Assembly: GCA_947471745.1 (NCBI GenBank)
Contig: CANJKZ010000915.1
Location: 744,001-808,000 of the forward strand
Reading direction: 5' to 3'
Length of the DNA stretch: 64,000 bases
Source: Closterium sp. Naga37s-1
Taxonomy: Eukaryota; Streptophyta; Zygnematophyceae; Desmidiales; Closteriaceae
Position 1 is the stretch's first letter, and each line of letters opens with the position of its first letter. Both the position numbers and the translations under genes were made by a program. The notes beneath the pieces are model-generated. The model ran no database searches, was not told the origin of the DNA, and was given only the letters and a program-made list of their open reading frames with translations. Shown in pieces: positions 1 to 14,300 of the stretch.

Positions 1-138
1 GGCGCCACGTGGATCTTCTACACCAGCGACCAGATTGACCGCACCAGCGAGGACAACACTTGGGTGCCATCCGCCTTGCGCGATTACCACCTAGCCCGCA
101 GGCATGTCAGTGTCACGGATGTTGACCACTTTTCTTAG
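1..138 (+). CDS. 3' end of an unrecognised protein gene (partial, cut by window edge)
   Basis: The first frame is open from base 1 to a TAG at 136-138 and encodes about 45 residues (WIFYTSDQIDRTSED near the start, VTDVDHFS at the end). Composition is balanced and not repeat-like, unlike most open frames nearby, which suggests a real terminal exon entering from the left. I do not recognise the family. The stop is followed at once by a G-homopolymer tract. It could also be a chance frame, since only 138 bases are visible. Confidence 0.4.
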   Translation, partial: GATWIFYTSDQIDRTSEDNTWVPSALRDYHLARRHVSVTDVDHFS

Positions 139-142
139 GGGG

Positions 143-215
143 AGAGGGGGGGAAGGGGGGGGGGGGGGGGGGGGGGGGGGGGCGGGGGGAGTGGGGGGGG
201 GGGGGGGGGAGGGGG
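143..215. repeat. Poly-G tract
   Basis: About 70 bases of almost pure G on the plus strand, with a few A, T and C interruptions, directly downstream of the partial gene's stop codon. It could form G-quadruplexes and is a likely assembly or length-uncertain site. From 216 to 868 I see no gene; this stretch is probably the intergenic or 3' region shared with the minus-strand gene that ends at 869. Confidence 0.85.
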
Positions 216-868
216 GTTGTAGTGCAACCCTTTTTCGCGTACAACCCCCACTTTTCGAACGTGCACGTTCGGTCTTGTTGCCAAAACAACATCGCGTTGT
301 GTTTGGTGTCCCTTAGCCAACCGGCACCCATCCTCACGTTCCCAAGGCTCCTGCCTAGCTAGGTTGACCCGCTCTATAATCACAGCATCGTCAATTCATA
401 TTGTCACAGCTTCGTTATTCGTTTTCCACGAAACTCCGTTTGATAACTCATAACAGTTGCGATACTGAGTTTGCATACAATGTGATATGCCCCCTACCGT
501 ATGATGATGGCTGGTACTTTTCACCGAAGTTAGGCCTGTGAATCCAAACTTCCAGTCATTTCTGCTCTTCCCCCCTGCCACGTTCCACAAACCCCTTTAT
601 GTTGCTCCCGTAGTTTTTTCAAACATCAGCCCTTCCAGCCACACCAAGCGCAGATTTGCACGACCATAATATACCATCAGTTCCATTCAGCAGACTTCAG
701 TTCTGTTTTGGAAACAAGTAAGGCGAGTCATTCGACCCATGATAACACTGGCACCAGTGCTACCAGCACTCAGCGGCACACAGCCATGGTCGCCCTTCAA
801 GAGGAGGAATCGCCCTCCGAAAAAACAAATCCAATCTCCAGGAGCCTGCAGATTCGCTGCAGTGCCTT

Positions 869-3800
869 CTACCCCTTGAACGGCTGCTGTGCCATGGCCT
901 TCTGCGCCTTCACCCACTGGCTCAGCCGCGCCAAGTCCTGCGCCCGCCTCAGCCTCCCTCCTCCCTGCTGCTGCCCACCACTGCTGCCTCCACCACTGCT
1001 GCTAACGCCACCGCCACTGATACCACCAGCAGCAGCAGCAGCAACAGCACCAGCAGCAGCAGCTCCTCCTGCTGTCCCCCCTCCTCCTCCCCCTCCCCCT
1101 GCCCCTGCTCCAGCACTGGCACCATCACCAGCAGCAGCAGCAGCAGCAGCAGAAGCAGCAGCAGCAGAAGCGGCGGTGGGAGGAGGGGGAGTGTTAGCGT
1201 GTGGCGCGTTGGAGACGTTGAGGTGGCCGTAGTCGCGCTTGAATTCCACGAGAGCCGCAAAGTTCTCCTCCCACCGTGCATCCTCCAGATTGATCGTCAC
1301 GTTCAGCTGCTGCAACTCCTCCTGTCATCGCCATAGGGGGAGAAAAGGGGGGGGTTAAGGGGTGTGGGGGCGGTGAAGGGGGAGAGAGGGGCTGGGGGGT
1401 TGGAGAGGAGAATAGGATGAGTAAGTGGAGGAGAAGGTGAGAAGGAGGAGGAGATGGAGGGGAGAGGGAAGGGGGAGGGGAAGGAGAGGAAAGGAGGGAA
1501 TAGCACAGAGTAGGGGATGTAAGGGCGAGGAGAGTTGGACTGGAGGATGAAAAGAGGAACACCCAGCCACCCACCCACCCAGCCACCCACCCACCCACCC
1601 ACCCACCCACCCACCCACCCACCCACCCACCCACCCACCCACCCACCCACCCACCCACCCACCCACCCACCCACCCACCCACCCACCCACCCACCCACCC
1701 ACCCACCCACCCACCCACCCACCCACCCACCCACCCACCCACCCAGCCACCCAGCCACCCAGCCACCCAGCCACCCAGCCACCCAGCCAGCCAGCCAGCC
1801 ACCCACCCACCCAGCCACCCAGCCACCCACCCAGCCACCCAGCCACCCAGCCACGCACCCGCTGCACGGGTGAGAGTCGGTTGCGGCGCAGCAGCATGCG
1901 CTGCTTCTGCAGCCACACGCCCAGGGGGCTCCTGGGCGCCACGTGGCAGTGGCCGTGCTGCGCCCTGAACGCCCTCAGCTCGCCCATCCGCTCCTTCCAC
2001 TCGCCCATCTCCGCTCCCTGCTGCTGCTTCTGCATGGCGAGAGAGAGACAAAGGGAAGGGCCATGGGGAGGAGGAGATTACTAAAGACTAACAAAAGAGT
2101 CTCCTGATCGTTGGCTTCATCAAACGACTCTCAAAAGAGCGTTAACATAGTGAGAGAAGGTTCACAGATTGACCACAGACCTACAATTTGATGACTGATT
2201 CGTTTGAGATGTCTCATATCAAAGTTAGTCTAGCGAGAGAGGGTTGAGAGAGTGACACCGGACCTGTGACACTGGACCTGTGACACCGGACCTGTGACAC
2301 CGGACCTGCAATTTAAGCTCCGATATCATCTTGAGTCGCCTCTCCAAGTCCCTCTTTGGTAGCTCCTGCACAACAAAGTGGGGACGCGGGGAGGAGGAGA
2401 CGTGGAGACTTTTGAGGCGCCTCAAAAGTTATCATCTTGAGCCTCCTCTCCACGTCCCTCTTAGGTAGCTCCTGCTCCACCCAGAGGGGACGTGGAGCGG
2501 AGGAGACGTGGGGAGGAGGGGGTGTTAGGAGGATGTTGGGATGTGGGGAGGAGAAAAGGGAAAAGGAGGAAAGTGGGGGGTGTGGCAGATGCACCTGTTG
2601 CACAATTCGCGGTAGAGAAAGAGGAGGAGAGGAGCGGAGAGGAGAAGAGGAGGAAATTGCAGACATGCACCCACACATGCGCGCACACACCCACACACGC
2701 GCGCGCACGCGCACGAGCACATAAGCATGCAGACACACGCACATGCGCGCGCACCTGTGGCACCGTGCAGTCACATGCGCACGCACGCACGCACGCACCC
2801 ACACACGCGCGCGCGCACGAATGCACAAGCATGCACAGACATGTGCACGCACCTGTGGCACCATGCGGTGACATGTGCACGCACCCGTGGTACCATGCAG
2901 TGACATGCGCACGCACCTGTGGCACCATGCAGTCGGCATGGTGAGGGTCGAAGGTGAGCGCACACGAGCACTCAAACTTGTCCTCCACCTCAAACCCACT
3001 CGGCACCCTGCCATGCCATGCCATGCTCGTCATAGTGGGCGGTGGTGGGTGGTGATGGGTGGTAATGGGTGGTGATGGGTGGTAATGTGTGGTGGTGGGT
3101 GGTGATGGAGTGCACGCACATACAATAGTGGGCAACTGCGAAGGAGACGGGATTCTAGAGTGCACTTCCAAACTAGATCTCTCACTCGAACCCACTCAAT
3201 GCCCTGACATGGAAACACAGGCCCAGTACGTCCCTTCACAGTGACCCCAATCAATTCTGACCCATTGCTCCATCCAACCCACCTCTTCTACCCCCTCCCT
3301 CCCTCCCTTTCCACCTCCTCCCCAACGCCCTGGGTTGTGCCCTCCCATGTCGCCCCTCCATCATCGCCCCTCCATCATCGCCCCTCCAACTCGTCCTCCC
3401 ACCTCGTGCCCCCCTCTCTGCGCCGCTCACCTGCGCCACTTGCCGCACTCCACGTCCCTGCGGGCAGTCTTGCCATCCGCGCGCACATCGCCCTCATAGT
3501 ACAGAATCCCCTCGCACTGCTCCCACCGCTCCTCTGCCGACACCGGCAGGTTGCGCACCGGCTGCCAGCCCATGGGCCACTTGCTCTGGGGGGTGAGGGG
3601 AACAGCCGGGGAGGAGCGAAAGAGAACAGGAGAGAAGGACGGGAGAAGCAGGAGGAAAGGAAGGGGGAAGGAAAGGGGAAGGAGGAGAGAAGGAGCAGGG
3701 AACGATAGGAGAAGGAGTGGGACGAGGAGAAAGTGGTGGAGGGTTGGGGGAGAGTCCAAAGGAGGACTGGATGTGGTTGTATGCTTGCAATGACCTGCTC

Positions 3801-5567
3801 TGCTCCCACCGCTCCTCCGCTGCCACGGGCAGGTTGCGCAGCGGCTGCCAGCCCATGGGCCACTTGCTCTGGCAGAGAACACGGGGAGACGAGGAGGGGA
3901 GAGGAGGAGGAGCGGGAGAGACAAAGGAGGAGGGGATGTAGTTGTATGCTTGCATTGCAGCTGCTAGTCCCATCGGTCATGCATGCATGCAGCAGCCACA
4001 CAACTGCACTGGCAGCAGTGTTCGTACCTCTGCCAGGCGCTGCCTTCGTACCTCTGCCAGGCGCTGCCTTCGTACCTCTGCCAGGCGCTGCCTAGGCGCT
4101 GCCTTCGTACCTCTGCCAGGCGCTGCCTTCGTACCTCTGCCAGGCGCTGCCTTCGTACCTCTGCCAGGCGCTGCCTTCGTACCTCTGCCAGGCGCTGCCT
4201 TCGTACCTCTGCCAGGCGCTGCCTTCGTACCTCTGCCAGGCGCTGCCTTCGTACCTCTGCCAGGCGCTGCCTCATGGCTTCCAGCTCCGCCTCCTTCTCC
4301 TCCTCGCTCATCGCCCGCTCCTGCCCAAACACAGGCCGCTCGCTGCTCCCACGGATGGCACGCAGGCGGGCAGGGGAAGTAGGGGGGAGGAGAGGGACGC
4401 AAAGCAGGGAGCGGAAGGAAGCAGGGCGGGGAGGGACAAGAAGAAGGGCGTGGGAAGGAGAGAAGCAGAAGCAGCAGAGATGGTCGGCTCAAGGTTGGGA
4501 GCAGCCTTGATGCTCAAAGGGATGAACACTGAATTGATCAACATGGAGGGAAACGCACAGATGCGCATTCCAAAGGATGAGAACGCGAGAGTGGGTAGCG
4601 CGAGGGTAGGGAGACATTGAACGGACAGGAAAGTAGGGAGGAAGAAGGGATGGGAAGAAGGTAAGAGAAGAAGAAGCAAGGGGTGGGCAGCAGCAGCAGC
4701 AGCAGCAGCACGTACAGTCCTTCATCATCCACACCGCGCCCATCCCTCTCCATCTTCTCCGCAACTGCCTTCTCCTCAGCCCCCTGCCACTCGCCCACCA
4801 CGGCCTGGAACATGGGGCCCACGCGGATGTGCCCCTGCGCCGCCAGCCACTCGCCGCGCAGCAACCACTGCCCCTGCCCCTCCGGCCCTGACTTCAACGG
4901 CCGCATGCCCCCCCGCCTCTTCACCGCCACCCCCTCCCCCTCCCCCTCCTGCTCCCCCTCCTGCTCCTCCTGCTTCTGCTGCTGTTGCTGCCCGTTGCTC
5001 CCTGCCGCTCCCTCCTTCCCTTCCCCCCCTCCCCGTCCCCCCACTCCTGTTTCTCCTCCTCTGTCTCTACTCTCTCCTCCACCACCCTTCCCCTCTTCCC
5101 CTCCTCCCCTCCCAATCCCCCCGTTCCTCGCCCCTCCCGCCCTCCCCTCCGCATCTGCTTCCCAGTCATACTCCCACGCAAACCCTTCCCCCCCTCTTCC
5201 GCCTCCCAAGCCCCTCCCCCCCGCATCCGCGCCCACCATGTGGCGTCTGGCCCACAGCTCTTCATCCTCAAACACAACAGCGTTCCCCCGCTCCCACTGC
5301 TCCTCCGCGCACGCCTCGCACAGCCACTCGTCCCCTGCGGGGGGCTCTTCAGCGGGCGGGTTGAGGCAGCGCAGGTGGTAGCAGGCATCGCAGGCGTCGC
5401 ACAGCAGGCACGTGGCGTCCTCTGCTGCCTTGCACACGGAGCAGGGGGGGGGCGGCGGGGCCACGGGGGCGGGTGGGAGGGAGGTGCTTGTGGCAGTGGC
5501 TGCTGCAGCAGTTGCGGCAGTGGCTGGGTCAGTGCTTGCATCAGATGTGCTTGCTGCAACGGTGGGT

Positions 5568-5608
<41 letters not shown>

Positions 5609-7492
5609 GGGTGTGGGCCGTGCAGGGGGAGGGGGATGGCTGCCCACCATGCCTGGGTGGGGGGCTGCTGCCTTGGCGGTTTGTTTCGTGGCTCTAACTC
5701 CCCGCAGGATGTACTTTGCCTCTAGTGCTGCCGCCTCTTGCTGCTGCAACTGCTGTCGCTGCTGCACCTTCTGCTGTTCCTTCTGCTTCTCCTCGCCCTG
5801 CTCCTTCTGCTGCTGCTCTCTTATCTCGTCTAAAACTGGAGCCCCATCACTCCCTTTCCCGCCCCTTCCCTCCCTCGCAACCACATCTATCCCTGTCACT
5901 CCCGTACTTCCATTAACCACAGTAACCTCGGTAACCGCACTCCCTTCCGCCCCAGCCACCCCATCTATGTCCATCTCCTCGCCGATCCCACACGCCACAT
6001 CCCCCACTCCCTTACTCTTCGCCTCACCATTCGCCCCCCCTTTACTTCCTCCCCCACTCGCACCGCCCTTGGTCCCTCCTCCCGCTCCCCGTCTTCCCCC
6101 AGTCCCAATCCCTATCCCTTTCTTCCCACCCAGAATACTCCCCCCAGACGCACCACCACCACCAGAACCAGCAGCAGCAGCACCCGCTCTGGCACCCCCT
6201 TGGGAGCTATCGTCCCAGCCATAGAGCCCCCACTCCCAGTACCACTGATCCATCACACACCAGGGGAATGTGCCCTTTCCATACTCTGGTTCACCTGCCC
6301 CTCCTGCTGATCCTCCGCCTGACCTCGCTCCCGACTTGGATCCGGCTCTAGACTGACTCGCACAGTGACTCCCTGCTCCTCCGCTCCCACTCCCACCACC
6401 ACCGCCACCACAGGCACCACTGCCACTGGCAGCAGTACCGGCAGCAGCAGTGGCAGTAGCGGCGGCGGTGGCAGGAGCAGCGGCAGTGCAGTCAGGAGCA
6501 GCAGCGGGAGAGCAGATGCGGGAATTGAATTGGAGTTCAAACGGTTCATTCACCACTGCTAGCTCACCCACACACACGTCCATGTCACCTGCTCCACCTG
6601 CTCCTGCTCCACCTGCTCCTGCTCCCCCCGCTGCTCCTGCTGCTGCTCCTGCTGTTGCCACTCCTGCTCCTCCTCTCCCTCCTCCTGCTCCTGTTCCCGA
6701 AATAGCATTCTGAGGCTTGGCGTGCGAGTGAGCGTGATTATGGGGATTACTGTTCTTGCCTCCTCCTCCTCCCCCCCCTGCTCCGCCTGCGCCTGCCCCT
6801 TTACCGGAAATCCTGGCCATGGCGAGCACAGCACTGGCACGCATGCTCCGCCTCCTGCCCCCCAATGCACTCTCCCACCCACTCCCTGCCTTCCTCCCCT
6901 CCCCCTCACTCCCACTCCCACTCCCATCACCACCACCACCACCACCACCACCACCACCACCAGCAGCCGCTCCCAAGCCTGTGCTCTTCCGAGCACCACC
7001 ACCACGTGCATGCACGCCCGTGCTACTGGAGTCGTTCTGCACAATCACATCAATGTTACCCGTCGCCCCACGCACCACCGCCTCAACAACATCAATCTCC
7101 ATCCTCTCCTCCTGCTCCCCCTGCTCCCCTCCTCCGCCCTCCTCTCTCCCCGCCTCGTGTGCACCACCATCACCGTGAGCGCCCCCTTCCATTACTGTCC
7201 GCTCCTCCTCCTCACCAGCTGCCCTTTGCAGCAACGGAGGTAGCTTCTGAGGCGATGCAGGTGCCTTCTTGGGCGTCCCAGATGATCCTTCAGGTGATTC
7301 GTCAGGTGATTCAGGCGATTCATGTGAGTCAAGCCTCACTGCCTGATCCACAGCCGCGAGCCTCTTTACCGCTTCTACTGTATCTAGCCTCCTTATCGTA
7401 TTCACTTCCCCCTCCATAGCCAGTCCGTGTCCTAACAACCCAGTCGCCATGTCACTGCTGCCACTCGCAACGCCCTTATGCTCGCTCTCCAT
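869..7492 (-). CDS. PHD finger / CW-like / helicase-associated-repeat nuclear protein, 7 exons
   Basis: Exons: 7492-4716, 4342-4255, 3585-3431, 3007-2917, 2365-2306, 2029-1859, 1321-869; phases close exactly, giving about 1264 residues. Exon 1 is largely low complexity (Gly, Ala, Gln runs) but holds a canonical PHD finger near 5310-5445 (CSVC, LLCDACDACYH, WLCEAC), a histone-tail reader fold. Exons 3-4 encode a CW-like segment: W-E-Q-C, then ECGKWRRVP, FECSC and DCMVPQ, with an insertion between the first cysteines compared with usual CW domains. Exons 6 and 7 encode two repeats resembling the helicase-associated (HA) domain (FRAQHGHCHV with LGVWLQKQR; FKRDYGHLNV with LSQWVKAQK), without any helicase motor here. 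The ATG at 7492 is the first in frame; an upstream exon is possible. A chromatin-associated role is inferred from the PHD and CW parts. Five of its six introns start with a tandem repeat at the donor. Confidence 0.75.
1561..1857. repeat. CCCA/CCAG microsatellite starting at the exon 6 donor
   Basis: Runs of CCCA with CCAG-bearing variants at the right end. Read on the minus strand the array begins about six bases after the donor (GTGCGT) of exon 6 of the PHD/HA gene and fills most of the intron. It yields long artefactual WVGG-type open frames. Confidence 0.9.
2246..2306. repeat. 14-bp array repeating the exon 5 donor
   Basis: Four tandem copies whose minus-strand unit is GTCCGGTGTCACAG, so each copy carries CAG|GTCC, the same bases as the exon 5 end of the PHD/HA gene (TTGCAG|GTCC). 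A diverged upstream copy of the whole exon 5 head with its acceptor lies at about 2436-2480. Confidence 0.8.
2755..2938. repeat. 32-bp array repeating the exon 4 donor, with CA/CG-rich satellite beyond it
   Basis: On the minus strand the exon 4 tail (ACTGCATGGTGCCACAG) plus intron start (GTGCGTGCGCATGTC) recurs about four times with point differences, and a further diverged copy sits near 2750. From 2665 to 2750 the sequence decays into CACACA/CGCGCA simple repeat. Confidence 0.75.
3790..3960 (-). repeat. Partial duplicate of exon 3 with its acceptor
   Basis: The minus strand repeats the head of exon 3 (SKWPMGWQP, then RNLPV and EERWEQ) at about 3794-3872 with its own CAG acceptor but no GT donor after the copied part. 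A flanking 20-base piece (TGCAAGCATACAAC) occurs on both sides, at about 3773-3793 and 3935-3958, which marks a tandem segment duplication. The complete exon at 3585-3431 is taken as the functional one. Confidence 0.7.
4024..4272. repeat. 24-bp array repeating the exon 2 end and donor
   Basis: About ten copies. The minus-strand unit is 18 exonic bases (AGGCAGCGCCTGGCAGAG) followed by six intronic ones (GTACGA). Every copy therefore offers the same GAG|GTACGA donor. Because 24 is a multiple of three, using a later donor would add RQRLAE-type octapeptides in frame, until one variant copy with an insertion shifts the frame. Confidence 0.9.
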
Positions 7493-8796
7493 TCTCTTGT
7501 GCTGCTCCTCATCTCTCCCCTGCGCAGTCTCACGCTCGCACGCCCTACGACTGTTCAGGTGGGATACGTCCCGCCATGTGCCTCCACATTGCGCCACCAC
7601 ATTCTAGTCTCGGAATAACTCTCGCTGCAATCAGGAATGGGAAGGTTGAATTCGGTGAAACTTAGATTACATCCAAGGAAGTAATCCGGAGGTGGGGGAG
7701 GGGAGGGGGACGAGTGGGTGGGAATAGGGATGATAAGGAAGGAATCGGGGTCCATGAGGGCAGCAGAGGAACATGCGTTAAGAAACGAGGATGTGCAGAG
7801 TGCTTGGAAGTTGCTGAGAATAAATTGGCTGGAAAATATCAAGGCGTAATCACCCCCAACTGTCTGATTAAGCGGATCAGGCGCGAAGAGACCATGATGC
7901 ACGCATACACATGAACAGACAGAGAGAAAAGAGTGGCCATTCCCGCACCTGGTGGCCGGTCTTAGCCACAGCTACTATCCGCACCTGGTGGCCTGGGACT
8001 GCTGGACAGTAATATGGTTACGAGGCGAACGCGCCGGGATGAGGACGCCTGCACACAGAGGAAACGTGAGGGATTCAAAGCGAAGGGAGAAAACAGAGGG
8101 AACCATGAACGAGCGAAGGGAAGGGAAGGGAATGGAACATGCGTTTTGTTATTTTCTGAAGCTTGAAAAGGCGAAATGCACGACGGCACGTTGCATTGCG
8201 ACACAACGAGGGAACGATTCCCATAAGTCACGCTGTCGAGAGAGAGCTGCGGTACCTCTCCAGACCTTTCTCAACCCTTGTGGAACCCGTAGGAAAGCGT
8301 GACGAATGTGTCGCGTCCAGAGTGTCACGTGCTGCGTCAGCGGCCCTCTTCCTGATGCAGCGCTTCGAACAGTGATAGCTGCGTCTCAACAGAGTGGCTG
8401 CCTTGCGGAAAAGTGAATAACGGGGGGGGGAGGGGGGGGGTGGGTGGTCTATACTGTGGTATGTACCGTAGAGGTGTGTCCTCTGCTTGGCAGGAAGTTG
8501 TACTAATTGGGGTGGGCTGGGGGCATACAACCTCCCCGCCACCAAGTTCCCTCCAACAGGATGAGATGAGAGAATGTGTTTTTATCTTGGAGTTTCTTAT
8601 CTACTGAATGTTATGAGTCTCCTTTTCACCACCCTGGTGGATGGGATATACCATAGTACACGCCTACTATCCAGGCGATGACGTTATGCCTTTGTCAGGT
8701 GCACCCTCTTTTGTAAATTCTACGTTTTTTAAGGCTACACCACAAAATAACAATGTAACAAGGCAAAGCACGACATACTGCAAGCTTTTCATTCAA
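7493..8796. other. Intergenic region between the PHD/HA gene and AK6
   Basis: No convincing coding sequence. It should hold the promoter and any non-coding first exon of the PHD/HA gene and the 3' untranslated part of AK6. A G-run lies at about 8422-8441. A minus-strand frame at 7555-7902 is open but unlike any family I know. Confidence 0.5.
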
Positions 8797-11173
<2,377 letters not shown>

Positions 11174-12486
11174 ATACCGGAGCCCGGATCGCGTGCAAAC
11201 CGGCGTGCGATGTCAGTCCCGGCAGGTGCTGGCGACGAGGGTCAGATGCGCGCGGCCGCCGGGCGAGGGGACCGCAGGCGAGGCAGGGGAGGAGATGGTC
11301 GCGAGGAAGAAGCGAAGCGGGGAACCGGAGATGGATGCGGGAGAGCAGAGCGGTTCTGACAACTGCACGGTACACAACGACCCTGAATTCGGAAAAAAAA
11401 TAATTGGCAATGCGACCTAGGTTTTCTATATGAATAAGGGGTCGCGAAGAAGCAAATGCGGTACCGCGAAGTTCTAGGGTGTGGAACTGCTAGGGCCGTG
11501 GAGCGTGGAGCTTAGGACGCGTCAACTGCAACACCGATCCTGTGAGGGATCGGTATTCACAATGTACAGTGTCTTCGCCAATTCGAAAACGCTATGTATC
11601 CTCGTATCCCCGTTTCGTTTATTTTTCGTTTAACGTTGCCGAATCTGTCGGGCACTTTCCGATTGACGAGATCGAATGGTTGAGATGGCACATCGATCGT
11701 GGGATTGGCAGCGTGGGAAACGAAAATCGCGCCACCAGTGATGGGCACGATCGATCGCCGTCGCATACTGTCGGCCAGTTTCGATAGGGTAACAGTTCGA
11801 TAATAACGACGACGAAACATCATCATACTGCGCGTCGTCAGAAACATGGCGAAAATTTGTGACGCGCCAGCGAAAAATTGCGACACGCATGCAGCAGCTG
11901 GGTGTACAAGCTGGCATGGAGGTCAACCACCTACAATGCCGGCCTTGTCCCAAGTGGCTCGGGGAAGCAACCGACACTGCTCACAGAGATTGAAACACGT
12001 TTTTCGCTTGGCGATGCACACATTTTCGGTGTTTGGAGCCGATCTACCCCAGTGTTGCAATTGTGACGCGTCCTTAGCTTCTGCGAAAATTTATAGGGGC
12101 CAATTCTTGCGACATTTTCGCAGGTGGCGAAGGTTTCGCAGCAAACTATACTTTGCCAGACCTAAGTGACCTGATGTTCTGATTTTCAGATCTCGATGAT
12201 ATGAGGTCAATTGCAATAGCGAAACACATGTAGTTCCCCTTTCCGACATTTTTTTCGTTGTTATCGAGTTTACCTAAGACGGCTTCGTCTGGAGCCTTCT
12301 GTTATGACCTGCGTACGTTCCGCGAAGTGTCCAAGAAAGTAAGGTTTCGGCGGATCGCATAGTGCTTGGTAGCCATGGCTGGCGACTCATTCGCCTGGGT
12401 ATTTAACCACGTCGCGCCATGCGTTTCGTTGAAATCCACACAAACGCGCGTCCAGTCAGCAACGAGCATCGACTTCGTGCATCTCC
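11174..12486. other. Divergent intergenic region between AK6 and pirin
   Basis: It should hold both promoters. From about 11400 to 12300 it is noticeably more AT-rich than the genes and has recurring GCGAAAAT motifs. One perfect 10-base inverted repeat is visible (CTGCGAAAAT at 12081-12090 against its complement at 12114-12123). I see no gene. Confidence 0.5.
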
Positions 12487-14256
12487 ATGATTTCCGCGCT
12501 TCTCAAGGGCAAGGCTTTCCGCTCCTTCTGCCTTCCGTTCCGCACTCCCGCATCTCCTGCCGCCACTCCCGTAGCGCGAGTCACCCTACCAGCTTCTGTA
12601 CGTTCTGAGCTATTTCCCTCCGCCCACCCGTTCGCCATGGCCGCCGTTGCCGCCGCACCTCCAGTGGCAGCAGCGGGCAGTGCGGCAGCGGGCGCGGGAG
12701 CAGCGGCGGCGGAGATTCAACAGCCGCGGAAGGCCGTGCGCAAGCTGCTGTCGCGGGAGCAGGCGGAAGGCGCGGGGGCGCGCGTCAGGCGCAGCATCGG
12801 CAGGTGGGTTATAACGCCTCGCCGTACGGGCGAAGATGGTTGGGGCTGTGGAATTCGTTTATACGGGGCGTGTCGGGCGGCGGGAGATGAGGAGCCGTGG
12901 CGGGGGACGAGCAAGCGGAGTGGGGCCAGGTGCAGCGGTGAACGGGGGAAAAGAAATTCAGAGTGGAACAGGGAGAGGAGAGTTGGAGTCGCAGTGAGAG
13001 GGAGTACGTCGCCGTTTTGCAAACGGGAAATTCAAGTTATGCCGCTGCAACGTGCAACCTTGCTTCACCGTCTTCAACTCCGTTTCCCTTCCTTCCGCCC
13101 GCTTTCCCGTGCCGTGCTTCCCTGCGGTGCGTGCGCGCGCAGGCCGGAGCTGCGGCAGCTGGACCCCTTCCTCATGCTCGACGAGTTCAAAGGTACGCGC
13201 GCCCCTGCTCCCCGCGCCCCTGCTCCCCGCGCCCCTGCTCCCCGCGCCCCTGCTCCCCCCGCCCCTCCTCCCACCGCCCCTGCTCCCCCCGCCCCTGCTC
13301 TGCTGCCCGTTCTCCCTCCGCTCTCTTTCCCGCGCGCCCCGGCCTCAGCGGCACGTCCCCCTTCCCCCGCTACCCCCACTGCCGCCGCCACGCCCTGACC
13401 TGCTCCATCATCCATGCGACCGTCGGTTTTATGCCACCATAGGCTCTTTTCCTCCACCATATCTCCCATCCGCCTCTCGTCCCCGCTTGCCCCCACTCCC
13501 CCTCATGCCCCCACTTTCCCCTCTGAACCCCCGCGACCCTGCGCCCCGCACCGTCCGCGTGCCTGCTGGCAGCGGAGAACGCAGCAGCAGGCTTTCCAGA
13601 CCACCCCCACCGAGGCTTTGAAACCGTCTCCTACCTGATTCAGGTGGGTCTTTTATCTTATTCAGGTGGGTCGCTTATCTTCTTCAGGTGGGTCGTTTAT
13701 CTTATTCAGGTGGGTCGCTTATCTTATTCAGGTGGGTCTTTTATCTTATTCAGGTGGGTCGCTTATCTTCTTCAGGTGGGTCGTTTATCTTATTCAGGTG
13801 GGTCGCTTATCTTATTCAGGTGGGTCGCTTATCTTATTCAGGTGGGTCGCTTATCTTCTTCAGGTGGGTCGTTTATCTTCTTCAGGTGGGTCGTTTATCT
13901 TCTTCAGGTGGGTCGTTTATCTTCTTCAGGTGGGTCGCTTATCTTCTTCAGGTGGGTCGCTTATCTTCTTCAGGTGGGTCGCTTCCTGCTTCAGATGGAT
14001 ATGACTCACGCTGCCACCCTTCGCTTCAGAATCTTTCCACAACAGCTAAAAAGCCGACCGCCCTTCCATCGGGCGTTGGCTGTAATTCTCGTTTATACAC
14101 AGTGTTTCAGAGCTGGTGTCTCATGTCCATGTCATGGCCATGCTTGCCGCTCGTGCGCGTGTGCGTGAGCAGGGGTCGTTCGTGCACGAGGATTTCAACG
14201 GCCACAAGGGGCAGCTGCACGCGGGGGACGTGCAGGTGGGTGGGTGCGTGCGTGTG

Positions 14257-14300
<44 letters not shown>

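Noticed and set aside
869-2029. SNF2-type or DEAD-box helicase
   Set aside because: Only helicase-associated-type repeats are seen; no Walker A/B or other motor motif occurs anywhere in the minus-strand gene.
1194-2051. Gene for a Trp-Val-Gly-Gly repeat protein
   Set aside because: It is the CCCA microsatellite in an intron; the conserved HA-type sequence at its start belongs to exon 6 in that frame and stops at a splice donor.
7555-7902. Minus-strand frame of 115 residues upstream of the PHD/HA gene
   Set aside because: It overlaps the likely promoter, is not in the frame of the PHD exon, and contains a Ser/Pro low-complexity stretch. It might be a non-coding first exon but cannot be supported.
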